Origin: Straminergon stramineum
Taxonomy: Eukaryota; Streptophyta; Bryopsida; Hypnales; Calliergonaceae
Direction of reading: 5' to 3'
Length of the DNA: 64,000 nucleotides
Assembly (NCBI GenBank): GCA_963920665.1
Contig: OY987271.1
Coordinates: forward strand, 17,115,350 to 17,179,349
The notes under the pieces are model-generated. The model made no database searches. It worked only from the letters and a program-made list of their open reading frames with translations, and was not told where the DNA came from. Numbering within the stretch: the first letter of the stretch is position 1; every line of letters starts with the position of its first letter. Below are positions 50,192-61,021 of this stretch, piece after piece. The translations under genes were made by a program, and so were the position numbers.

Positions 50192-50195
50192 TTAA

Positions 50196-51739
50196 AGGAC
50201 GCAACCCTCATGACCAAGGTAGTCACCAACACTACTTTGATTATTAGACCAATTAGTTCATCCTTTGTTTCTACAATGAATGATGATGTCATCCATTGAC
50301 AACTTTTTGACCTCAACATTGTTTGAATGTTAAACTATAAAGAAGGCTCTATACTACTATAGTGTTGTACTTTAAACTCTAGAAGGTAGTGATTACCATC
50401 ATAATTTTTTCTACTTTGGATTTTTGCCCATTGATGCCGTCAATGGACTTAGTTATTTACAAAGACATGAAGACATTTACATCCATGAATCTAAATGAAA
50501 ACATGTAGAATATGAATGAAGTTGTAATTAATTTTATACATATATAAAAGCATTCCACATTCATCTCAAAGTTAGCAATGCTAATTTAAAAAAATGGATT
50601 TCATCCATTCTTAAATGGAAAATAAATTGTTATATTCCCTTTAGACAAATTTCTTCCTTGACCTAAAATTTCCTTGCAAAATAAATCTTGCTCAATAGGA
50701 TACAAGAGATTTTAATGTCATTCTATTCTAGGCACTGCAAATTTAGAAAAAAATCTTAGGCAACTCATACAAGTTTGTGTCAAAAATGAACCATAAAATA
50801 ACTGAAGGTTTCTATTATGTGAACCTAGGAGTATGAGCCTATGAATCTAGAAGACTATACACACATATTATAGATATCTATAATATAGGTGTTTATATCA
50901 TAAGCACCTTCACAATGGTTTTAGGATACCTATTTGTGCATATGCTCAAGGCTCACATGCATGCATTTTCATGCTCACACACTAGCATCATTGGAATACA
51001 ATTCATATTATTAGACTTTCTATGTTTTGTTGGATCTTTGGGGAGTCAATTGAAAAGATGGATCTAGGTTTAGGCTTAGCTTGCATTTTTTGGACACCAT
51101 AAAAAACAAACTATAAATGTTTAAAAGGCTAAAGATAAATGTATCCATCCTAAAATGTAGGCAAGTAAAAATAGAAGCATTAGGCAAAAATTGTAGGGGT
51201 TGGTTTTCTAGTGCCCCAAAATTTGAAAAAAAAATGATAACATAATTTGCAACTTTTAAGCATAGGATCTCGTACCTAACTCACTTGCTTTCTTGTGTAC
51301 CATTTTTTAAAGCCCACTTGAATTCTTGAGTGTCTCCAAGAGCATAATGTTCAAAGTAGTCAAACACACTTCTTCCAATACTTTGCAAAGTTCATATAGT
51401 CTATTCCCTTTGAAATTTGAAAGGGAAAAAACTTGTCTTTCATAAATTGAAGAATTTAACATTCCTTTGAAGAATTGAATTTAGAATCTATGAAACATTT
51501 TGAACCAAAAAATCTTGGTTTGCATCATTTATTTATATGATCATTTTATCTAGAAGAATGTACAAGATGAAAGACAAAACTAAACTAGAAGCTAAAGTGC
51601 TAATAAATCTAAAATAGGATTGTAAATTATCAATTTTGAAGGTGGAAATATTGTAACAACCCATTAGAATACTATACATTATACCTTTTTCTTTTTGGAA
51701 AATGGTAAAAATTAAGTTTAAAAATGAACTCCATAAGTT
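50196..51739. other. AT-rich spacer with a repeat J copy
   Basis: Apart from the repeat at 50790-51010 nothing is recognised. Confidence 0.4.
50790..51010 (-). repeat. Host repeat J, uninterrupted copy
   Basis: The reverse complement matches 12430-12531 plus 13790-13915. Here the two parts are joined at ACACCTATATTATAGATATC, i.e. without the CACTA element. Confidence 0.65.
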
Positions 51740-52727
51740 ACTAGTGTGCCTTGTGTTGTTGCCATAGTATAATAAAATAAAAGTAAAAGAAATTTTCTAA
51801 TTTTTTAATTCGCTAAACTTCAAAATTGAATATCTTATCTATTTTAAGTCGGAACACCACAAAACAAAGTCTATGCACCCCTACTCACAAAGTGCTTTTT
51901 AACAGTCCCAAGAATGTGACTAGGGTATGCACAATTTAGGAGATCACAACATAACAAACAAAACAAAAAGCCTAATTCAATATATGGACTAGTGGGCCCT
52001 ATCATTGCCATAGACCAAATAAATGGAAAGGTACTTTTTTTATTTTTTTATTCAAAAAATCCTTCAAACATCAATATCTTTTCTTCCATGAGTTAGATGC
52101 CATGAAACAAAGCCTGTGCCCTTCTCTTCAAAGAGAATTTTCTGAAGGTACTAAGAACACGACCAATAGATGTTTGGTCCAAGAGATCCCATTGTATCAA
52201 ACAAACAAATAAACAACCTAACCTAACCCCTCAAAGCCCAAGGAGCTTGTTTTGGGCCTCTCATATGTTCAACAAGTCAAAGTTATAACTTCATTTTCCT
52301 ACATTCTAAGAAGTACATCTAAGTGAATTTCATATTATGATGTTCATATTGAATGGGGAAGTACAAAAGTACAATTGACATCATGAAATAAGCTTGATCT
52401 CCAATGCATACTATCAATCAAAGTTCAAACTTGTGAAAAAGTACAAAAACTGCTTGGGCCTTGAAGGGTAAAGGTATGAACTAGTGAGACTTGTGTTGTT
52501 GCCATAGTCAAAATAAAAATAAAAATAATTTTCTAAATTTTTGATTCATAAGAACTTTGAAATTCTATATAATCTCTCATATTGTTGGTCCAAACACCAT
52601 GAAACAAACCCCTTGCACCCTTCCTTGCAAAGAACTTTTTGATGGTGCAAAAGACATGATTGGGGGACACATGGTCCCAAAGATTTCAACATAATAAACA
52701 AAACAAGAACCTAATTTAAGTTATGGA
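51740..52727. repeat. Tandem array of a 247-bp unit, three copies
   Basis: Units begin with ACTAGTG(T/G/A)G at 51740, 51988 and 52480 and share TTGTTGCCATAG, CACCA(C/T)(A/G)AAACAAA and CATAACAAACAAAAC-type blocks. The first spacing is 248 bp; the second is 492 bp, which becomes about 246 after removing the 242-bp element at 52227-52468 and one 4-bp duplication. Confidence 0.65.
52227..52468 (-). mobile_element. TTAA-family element, group D copy 2
   Basis: 242 bp, reverse complement of 60776-61017 with roughly 90% agreement by eye and the same length. Ends CCCCTCAAAGCCCAAGGAG and (reverse complement) CCCTTCAAGGCCCAAGCAG. Flanks CTAA and TAAA are worn TTAA. It interrupts the 247-bp tandem array. 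Confidence 0.75.
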
Positions 52728-55700
52728 TAGATTTTTTCAAATATATTCTATAATTGCCTTCAAAACAAAGCTCCTTGTATTTTCCACCTCATAAATCAAA
52801 ATGTCAAGAATTACAAAATTTCATTGTAAATATGTATCTATTCTAAAAACTACTTGTGTTTATAAGATTAAAAATATATATGCGAGGCAACCCATTTCCA
52901 TGGCATGTAGACTATTTTCTTTTTCATTTAGGTAATGATGAGTAGAGATCAATTATGACACAATTCCTGGTGTAGTTGTGTCTCATTTTGATTGGCTACA
53001 AGACCTTCAATATCAATATCACAACCAACCCTTGGTCAGAAATAGGAAGATCTTTATGACCAATAAGAGTCAAACAAAATCTAAAGCTAAAAAAATTTAT
53101 AATATTATGTTTTGAGCAATAAAATCTTGGAAAATTATGGAATCCTTCCAAACTCTTTTTCTATTTCTATACCTCGGAAAATCTCCCTACTCGAGGAACC
53201 CGCGCTCTATATATGTGAAATTGCTTAAGTGGTTGGAAATGGGTCGCCTACCTTATAAGACTAAAAATTTCTTCATCCAAACGCAACCTCACATTCAAGG
53301 GGCGTGGATTGGTAGCTCTCCTCATTTTGAGGGCAAGAGCCCATTACTTTTGTTTGTTGATCAAGAAAAAACACAAATATCACGGGAAGTGGCTAAGAAG
53401 GGGTCCGGGGGTCCACAAATAGATGCACTGTTGACGTAGCTGGCCATCTTGCAAAATTTCATTTGGTGACTTGGCTGATGCAATCTGAGGAAGCAACTCC
53501 TGTTGAGTTTGGTGTTTTTCTGGCACCATGGGGCCAGGTTACACCATTTCAATATAAATGTCTATTTTTTGTCAAATAAAAGTAATCTTTTTTCACCAGG
53601 AATTTTCCATTTCTATTGAAAATGTGGATGAAATCGTCAAATTTGGATGAAAATAGTGCATGAATATCATTGAAAAGTGTTTAGGGTCCAAAAGATGGAT
53701 GAATATAAAAATGCAATGCTCCAGGGCAATGCTTCACTAAATTTTAAGTCTGAATTGTTAATAGGTCTACAATGGAATTGAAATACAATAATCCCAATAG
53801 TAAGATTGTTCTAGCTAGTGAAATAAACCCTATCAAACTCTTTTTCTTGAAAAATTATGGAATTTGTGCTCCAAAATAAATCCTCGAGGTTATTTTTTCT
53901 AAGAGATACTCACATTGCCCCCAAAACAAGATTGACCTTAACTTTCTCATTAATAGTCTAAATTAAATGAATCAAATCTTTCTATGTAGACAAAAATATT
54001 TTGAATGAGAAAAAAAATTTGAAAATTCTATTTTGACTTTTTGTAAACTTTTTTGTGTTGCTTGACATACCTTGTTAAGAACTTAGGTTGACATAACTTT
54101 AGCTCTTGGGCGCCAATTCAAATAGGAATTATATTCTTAGGAAGCTAATGCATTTTCTTATCTTCAAAAAAGGTTCAAAAAATCTCAACAAAAATTAAGA
54201 CCACAAGAACCTACTTGAAATCTATCCTGTCCTCTAATGGGGAACATTTAGAGCAAAACTTATCAAAAAGTGCCAATTGGAATTTTAGAAAAAGTTGGTG
54301 TTAAGAGAACATTTTTAATAATTGAACCTCACATTAAAGTACTATACTAGTGTAGAAATGTGTGAAGATTTTTTGGGAAACTTTGACCTCACAGTTAGAA
54401 AGATTATAGCACCTAAAGTTTAATTTTTTTTTAAACTCTTTGATGCCCTTGCCCAATAGGATCAACATAATTTTAGTACTCATGGAATTAGTTTTTGCAC
54501 TATATATCTAGTATCTTTTAACACTCTTTTCCTATGTTATGTTGGTTACATACTTGCAAAATTTCAAAAGTGGAAAAGAAGTTTTATAAATGTTATTTGA
54601 AGTTGTCTGCCCTACTTTAAAATCTTTGGAAATCATGAATTTTCATTTAGGGACATGACAAAAAGAATAATTAAATTCCCACAAAGGAGATACATGTCCC
54701 AACAATGTGCCAAAATTTCAAAAGCATCCATTCAAAACTAACTTTGTAAAAACCAACTCAAATTGTCAATTGTTTATTTGATGAGAATTTGTCCTTCTAA
54801 GGTTTAACTAACTATCAACTCCAAGTCTTCTTATGTGCTAAAGCAACGGAATCTCCAAAAAATGTGATGCCAATGTCTTAATTACAGAAGATAAAATCAT
54901 ATTTGACAAAGTTGCCAAACTCAACAACTAAGCAATTTCTATTGTGTGAAAGACAATCATTTGGTGGATTCAAATATTATTATCTAAATTTGACTATAAA
55001 CTACTCTAAAACAACCATTTCTTATGCAAAGAGTGAAAATAAAAAACACTTTGTTTGTTGCATATCCAAAGGAAAAATCTTGCACTACACTGCCATAAAT
55101 GAAGGATAAAATTGGCACATCTCAATTGAATATTTAATTTTTCTCATCAATTAAATAAGGTTTGAACTTTTCTAATTTCTAATTTTTTTCTCTTTAGATT
55201 TTGGATTAAAAGAATTATGTTAAAACAAATGCAATGACAATATAAAAAAAAATTCACTAATTACAATGAAATGTACTTTTTGTTGGTTTTGGAGGTAAGA
55301 TGGTAGCACTTTTAGACTTCACTACAAATCCCTTGAATTCAACAAATCTTACCAAATTCATATTTTATCAAAAATTTCAATTCACAATTCCAATTTTATT
55401 TTTTTATTTTTATTATATTTTTCAATATTGCTTCATTATACATCATTTTTTTGATACTTTCCCAACCTCTCAATACATATCAAATGAAAAACTACAGCCA
55501 CAAGGGGGGACTCACTTTACAATAGATTAGAAAGAATGTGGGACTTTAAGAGTCTCTAGATTCCTATGATGTTCACATAACTTGCCACAAATTGGCTAAT
55601 TTCAATTTTCATCAAATCTAATATAAAATATATTAGTTGAAAAAGGTTATGAAAATAACATTTTAATGACATAAGTTTGCTAAATTTGGTGATACAAAAT

Positions 55701-56300
55701 GATGTTCATATACCTTGATGTTCTTCATTATTAAATACATCTAAAATAAAAGAGGTGGATATTTTTAGTAAATTTTGTTATTGATATGAGTTTACTTGAT
55801 ATCTCTTCTAAAAACTATAGTAAATTCAAATTTTCTCCACTTCTTATAGATGATTTATAGTACACACATTCCTTCGTTTACTAAAAATTTGAAATTGATT
55901 TTAAAGTTCAAATTTGAATTCAAATGGAAAATATGATTCCATGGTAGTAATTCCAATATTTAGGGGATATGGTTAGGGAATAATCAATTCAATACTAAAA
56001 TGGTTCACTAAATATGTTTCAATCTTCAGATTTTTTTAAATAACAACTCAAGATTCCTATTACTAAAATAATATTAAATTTCTTTTTGAAATAGACATAG
56101 TTTTTTTTGGATTTGAAAATCGTACAACTCAAATAGAGCCCTTTATAAGCAAGTTGGAAAACAAAATTTATAATGCACCACAACAAATCATGCTTCAGAA
56201 AGAAAAATACAAAAGAAATTAATTGTAAAAAATTAGTTGTCCCAGTTCCATACATTTTCTTTCTTAAGCAAAATTTGTAGTCTTAAATTATATATTTTAT
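52728..56300. other. Long AT-rich spacer
   Basis: A GC-richer patch at 53137-53470 holds an open frame of 100 codons (GAWIGSSPHFEGKSPLLLF...) that I cannot assign; it may be a worn transposon fragment. Segment 53760-54120 is an inverted relative of 38150-38500. Nothing else is supported. Confidence 0.35.
53760..54120 (-). repeat. Inverted partial copy of the group E interior
   Basis: The reverse complement carries GCTAGAACAATCTTACTATT followed by GGGATTATTGTATTTCAATTCC, matching 38447-38495. Element ends were not found. Confidence 0.45.
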
Positions 56301-56572
56301 TGTCTTTTTATGGGCCTTGTTAGGAGATGCTTACGCTCCCCTAACGGGGAACTTCGGCGGATTATGGGAACACATGGTGCCGGGGAATGGGGAACTTGTT
56401 GCTTGCCTCTAAAGAACTCTATTCCAATTTCCAAGTCCAAAATTTGCCATGTCTATTTTAAGTCATTTAGATGCATTTCCAATAATAATAATCTCAAGTT
56501 CTAATTTTTACATCAATCTAAAGATAGTACTCTATAATATAGTTTAGCTAGTGTTTTTTAGTGCGATATTAA

Positions 56573-57068
56573 CCCCTACATGTCTAGAATTATCTTTAGA
56601 ATTGACAATTTGAGAAAAATCATTATGAAGTTCAATTTGGAAGCATATTTTGGAATTGATATACAAATAAGACTATAAAAGTTGTAGATTCCATTTGTAC
56701 ACTTAGATTTACCAGTGCTATCACAAATCTTTTTCTTATAACTTCTGGAAGAGAAATTTCAAAATTCCTTCAAAATTCAATTACAAGCAAAATATTATCA
56801 TTTTTTGAGTAAAATTTGTTGGAATGGATTTGAAATGAGGTTTTCTTCCGCATGGTGGTTTTTAGAAATTTTTGTGTTCTTAAGATCTATAACCTCATTT
56901 TGGCTAATCCAATTTTGAATTGAAGACAAATCCAACCCTTAGATAGGATAACAAACTTGATAAAATATCTCCATAAATTAGAATAACTTTCATCCCAGTA
57001 GTTAGGAAGATGAAATTGCAGTTCCAATCTGTTCATCATCCAGAAAATGGATGTCGAAGAGCTTAGGG
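56573..57068. mobile_element. TTAA-family element, group B copy 2
   Basis: Flanked by TTAA at 56569-56572 and 57069-57072. Ends CCCCTACATGTC and (reverse complement) CCCTAAGCTCTTC. Interior homologous to 11638-12222. 496 bp. Just upstream (56310-56420) lies an isolated GC-rich patch of unknown origin. Confidence 0.7.
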
Positions 57069-57467
57069 TTAAACGATACTCTAATTTCTTGCTTTCAAGG
57101 CTACCTAGTATGACAAGGAGGCCAATATAATTGTCACACAAAGTGGGACCAGCAAGGTGAATTTACCCAAGGGAAAGATGCAAAGATGTAGGAATTTTTT
57201 ATTGGCTACGCGTAATAAAATTTGCAAATTTTGAGTTCATATTTGCAATCAAAGACCCCAAATTAACCGAGGTTGGTTGAGAACATGCCCTGAACATTGC
57301 ACAAAATAGGGGACTTTTTTTACTTTTACCCCCGGAAAACACAAAATTTACCCAGCTGGTTCCATTTCGTGGGACGGATTTAGCGTCCTGCACAAAGGGA
57401 TAGAGAATCCGCAAAAACCGGATTGATACCCGCAAAAACCGGATTGTCCTCAACGATTGAATGAATT

Positions 57468-57653
57468 TCAATCATGAGGGAAGCCAGCTATAGTTCCCCG
57501 GAACTCCCCCATCTCCTCTTTCAATAGCTTCAAAACCTTCCCTTCGATGTGCAGCACCTCGCATTTCGCAACAAACAATCGTCTCTCCTGACCCGGTTGT
57601 CGCGGTACGTTTCCTAAATCCTTACCCATCCAGATCTCTCCGCAAACCCGCAT
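57468..57653 (-). other. Short open frame divergent to the methyltransferase gene
   Basis: A 61-codon ATG frame with balanced composition (VAKCEVLHIEGKVLKLLKEE) on the minus strand near a GC-rich promoter zone. I do not recognise it. It could be a real short gene or a first exon from a bidirectional promoter, or chance. Confidence 0.2.
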
Positions 57654-57659
57654 CCACTG

Positions 57660-58938
57660 ACACCTGCATTGTCAGTCTTTTGCGGCAGGGACGGAGCAGC
57701 TTTGACAGAGTGAGCTAATTTTGGAGTGAAGTTAGCGGACGGTCTTATTTTAGCAATCCGTGATTTTTAGCAATCTATGGTTATTTTGCACATTGGGAGC
57801 TTGCTCGGTGGATATGAACTGCGCTTGAATGATCAGTGGAGGCTCTGCCAGTAAATATTGTGTTTTTGGGTGTGTGCTCTGGGGAGGATTCGAGCGACGG
57901 GAGTTGCAGCGTTGGCGACGTTTGCAATGCTCGACATTGCGTGTCAGATGTACGTTTCGCGAGGGTTTTGGTTTGGAATCTGTCCGTGGTATGTGTTGCG
58001 CGGGTCTATTCGTGGTATGTAGGAATCTTTCTGTGGTGTGCGTAGGATTGTTCGTGGTGTGCAGGGATGTATTTGTGATGTGTTTTGGAGAGGTACTGTG
58101 TGAGATCTGGGCGGATTGGTCTGATTACGGTTTGGGGTTACCTCGATGCGGAGGGTACGAGGGGCGTTTGGTTCTGTTTTCTGAGCGCGTGGAGTCAGCC
58201 ATAGCCATGGCCACTTCGTCGTTGCAGCCCTAGATTTTAGACTCTGTATGCACCGCGTGTATTGTTAGTTTTCAGGGGCGGTGCGCCTGGAGGTAGGCAA
58301 TTTCTGGTCCATTGATCAGCGCTGTTGCGCGGAGCCATGCCGGATTCACACTAATTCCTGGTGTGGGTGATGCGGTTGACATTGAGAGTGCTGAGTGCTT
58401 ACCTCACTTCCTGCGTGTGTACCTTTCTTGGGTACTGCAATAGTTTATTATGTTTTAATATGTTTTCTGTGATTTCGGGATTGGTGTCGACTGGCGAGTG
58501 CGCTATTTTGACCAGCCCCTCGCGTGCTTGTCTGTACCGTTTTATACTCCGTGTAGATTAGAATCAAACCCAGAGTCGTGGTACTGTCCGTGTACGAGAC
58601 AACCCTAGTACCTCAGGCATGCAACACAAGCATTTTGGTTTTAGTTAGTGGTTGTTGTGACCTTTGACGGGCTTGAGAGAGTGTCTGTTGAGTCCCTTAC
58701 CTTTTCTGTTCTCACGACTTAAGGGGAGGGATCCTTCGAAGCAGTTGGCGCCTTTGACCCACGTTTCTGAAACTGGACTTGATCTCTCACCCTTTTTATA
58801 TCCTTGTTTGTGTATGTCTTTGCAGACCAAAGCGTTGTAGCATCTCCCGAATTCGTGCGCTCACAACAGAGTTGGAATATTTTCCCTGAAGTGGGGTGAT
58901 TCAATCTTGTATATGAACCTTACAGGGATTTGAACAAC
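57660..58938 (+). promoter_or_regulatory. Promoter and 5' leader of the FkbM-type gene
   Basis: GC rises sharply after about 57480. A TTTGCAG acceptor-like site at 58820-58826, about 110 bp before the ATG, suggests a leader intron. The frames inside (57829-58233 and others) have skewed composition and look spurious. Confidence 0.35.
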
Positions 58939-59949
58939 ATGACGTATTTCGGCGACTTACAAACCGCGGGGCGAAACACTTCCCCGCGAATCTACTACTT
59001 CGTGATTCTCTGCCTTATTAGTTACATCCTCTTAGACTTCGCGTTGCACCATAACGGCACCTCCCAGTGTGCAGATTTAGTTTTCGATGCAGCGAAGACG
59101 AAAGCAGAGCAAGTACCAGATTCTCCACATGAAACAGAGGATCCCATCTGCGGTACCGTTATAGGTCATCTGAATTCGGGTCCCAAACTGCCGGTTGCGA
59201 AGGCATGGAACCAGATGAAGTGGATCGGCTCTCCCGCGCGTTGTAAAGTCAAGGGCCAGTTGATCGAAAGCTTGGACGACATGTACAACTTCCGCCGCGG
59301 ATACGCTCTCAAATTCGTCAGCGATGTCGAAGACAAAAGAATGCTTCTTCCCTGGTTGTATGGGTCCAAAGTGGACCTTAACAAACGTTCCCGTCGCGTG
59401 TACCTCGACTTGGGCGCCAACGCTTTCCATACGAGCGTGCAGTGGTTCTCCCGAATGTATCCTTGTGATTTCACTGAGATTCACGCGTTTGAAGTTACAC
59501 CGGGGTTGTTCAAGATTCCACAACTAGGATTCGTCGAGGAGGCTAACTGGGCGCCCGAGAATACTCATTCGGTTCGTGTGAAGGAAGTGCCGCAAGTTCC
59601 CGACTGGATGGTGAAGCGCATCAAGCTTTACAACACGTACGTTGCGGATGCTGATGGTGAAAACTCTGTGAATATTACGAGGTGGATTAAAGAGGAGTTG
59701 AAGCTGACGAAGGAGGATGCCGTGGTGGTGAAGATGGACATTGAAGGGGCGGAGTGGCCCATTTTGGAGCGATGGTTGCAGGACCCGGAGATGGCGGAGA
59801 TTATTGACGAGCTGTTTGTGGAGATTCATTACCAGCATAATTCGATGTTGGATTTTCATTGGGGAAAATTCAGTCACTCCCGGGAGGAAGCGCTCCGGCT
59901 AATTGCCAGCCTCCGTAGCAAAGGCTTCTTTATCCACGCGTGGCCTTAA
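58939..59949 (+). CDS. FkbM-type SAM-dependent methyltransferase, membrane anchored
   Basis: Single-exon gene of 336 residues. Probable O-methyltransferase of a sugar or glycan; substrate unknown. Residues 18-35 form one hydrophobic segment after a short basic N-terminus, so the protein is probably type II, in ER or Golgi, with its catalytic part in the lumen. The SAM-binding motif is RVYLDLGANAFHTSV (about 153-167); later comes YVADADGENSVNI and the FkbM hallmark VVVKMDIEGAEWPILERWL (261-279), followed by LFVEIHYQH. The start is the first ATG in frame (context AACAACATGA). The coding region is GC-rich compared with its surroundings. Family identity rests on the DLGAN and KxDIEGAE motifs. Confidence 0.85.
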   Translation: MTYFGDLQTAGRNTSPRIYYFVILCLISYILLDFALHHNGTSQCADLVFDAAKTKAEQVPDSPHETEDPICGTVIGHLNSGPKLPVAKAWNQMKWIGSPARCKVKGQLIESLDDMYNFRRGYALKFVSDVEDKRMLLPWLYGSKVDLNKRSRRVYLDLGANAFHTSVQWFSRMYPCDFTEIHAFEVTPGLFKIPQLGFVEEANWAPENTHSVRVKEVPQVPDWMVKRIKLYNTYVADADGENSVNITRWIKEELKLTKEDAVVVKMDIEGAEWPILERWLQDPEMAEIIDELFVEIHYQHNSMLDFHWGKFSHSREEALRLIASLRSKGFFIHAWP

Positions 59950-60771
59950 GAGGTTTTCATTCAGCCTGGTAGATGAGTAGTGTATGACAGTTTTGTAAAT
60001 GCAATTCCTATTTTTCTCGAGGGAAGAGAAACTCCAGAAATTTTCAGCACTGGGATGGCTTAGAGGGGGATTTTATTATCTCTTTTTTCAATGAGGTGGG
60101 AGATTCTGTTTTTGACGACATCATTCGAGTTATGGTTTGAAATATTTTTTCTCCTTTGGAGATTAAGCTTGCACTTGTTGTCATCTTGCAAATTTCAAAT
60201 TCTTCTGAACTCTGGTAGCTCTGTTTTCTTTCCCTTTTTCTACTTTTTTACTGTCCCGAGTATTTGCGGTCGAGTTTGGGGACGTTCTGTGGATGCCCTG
60301 TACATAGGTGATCCTGTTATAACGTCCTTCTATTTCTTTTAGGGTTATCTGTAGTATGGTTACGTATAAGTGGAAGTTCGTTTCTGTATGCTTAGATAGA
60401 GCGAGGTTAATGCAGCTTTGGCACTGGATGAATCGTGACCTTCGCGAGTTGGGTCGAGCAGCATGTAACTTCATAATTGTGCTACATGCTTGAGCTTGTG
60501 CCACTGCGTGCAAGAAATGCAAATCGCACACTGCACGGAGCTTTAATTTTTGTACCAGAAAAGTGACTTGTAATAATCGATTTCAATTTTGTACCTGGAA
60601 TAACAAAGCCACGAACTGCCATGTCATTACTTTTCCATGGGCAAGTTGAGGAGTCTAATGCGAGTGGAGAGTGGACATGATCTGCTGATACCGTTAATCA
60701 TGTACGTTATTTGTACTTGCAATTCATTACGGGTCGCGTGGTACGTGGGGAAAGAAGTAAAGAACACTGTT
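59950..60771. other. 3' flank of the methyltransferase gene
   Basis: Probable 3' UTR to about 60550, then spacer. No gene recognised. Confidence 0.45.
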
Positions 60772-60775
60772 TTAA

Positions 60776-61017
60776 CCCCTCAAGGCCCAAGCAGTTTCTG
60801 TACTTTTTCACAAGTTTGAACTTTGATTGATAGTATGCATTGTCCATCAAGCTTATGACATGATGTCAATTGTACTTTTGAACTTCCCTGTTCAATATGA
60901 ACATCATAATATGAAATTCACTTAGGTATACTTCTTAGAATGTAGGGAAATGAAGTTATAACTTTGACCTATTGAACAGGGTAGAGGCCCAAAATAGGCT
61001 CCTCGGGCCTTGAGGGG
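60776..61017 (+). mobile_element. TTAA-family element, group D copy 1
   Basis: 242 bp with ends CCCCTCAAGGCCCAAGCAG and (reverse complement) CCCCTCAAGGCCCGAGGAG, 17 of 19 identical. Flanked by TTAA (60772-60775) and TCAA (61018-61021). An inverted copy of the same length lies at 52227-52468. Confidence 0.78.
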
Positions 61018-61021
61018 TCAA

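Noticed and set aside
53137..53439. 100-codon frame GAWIGSSPHFEGKSP...
   Set aside because: GC-richer than its flanks but no recognised domain, no splice context; noted only in the spacer entry.
57829..58233. 134-codon open frame upstream of the methyltransferase
   Set aside because: Cys/Val/Arg-rich, no domain, lies in a likely leader with intron.
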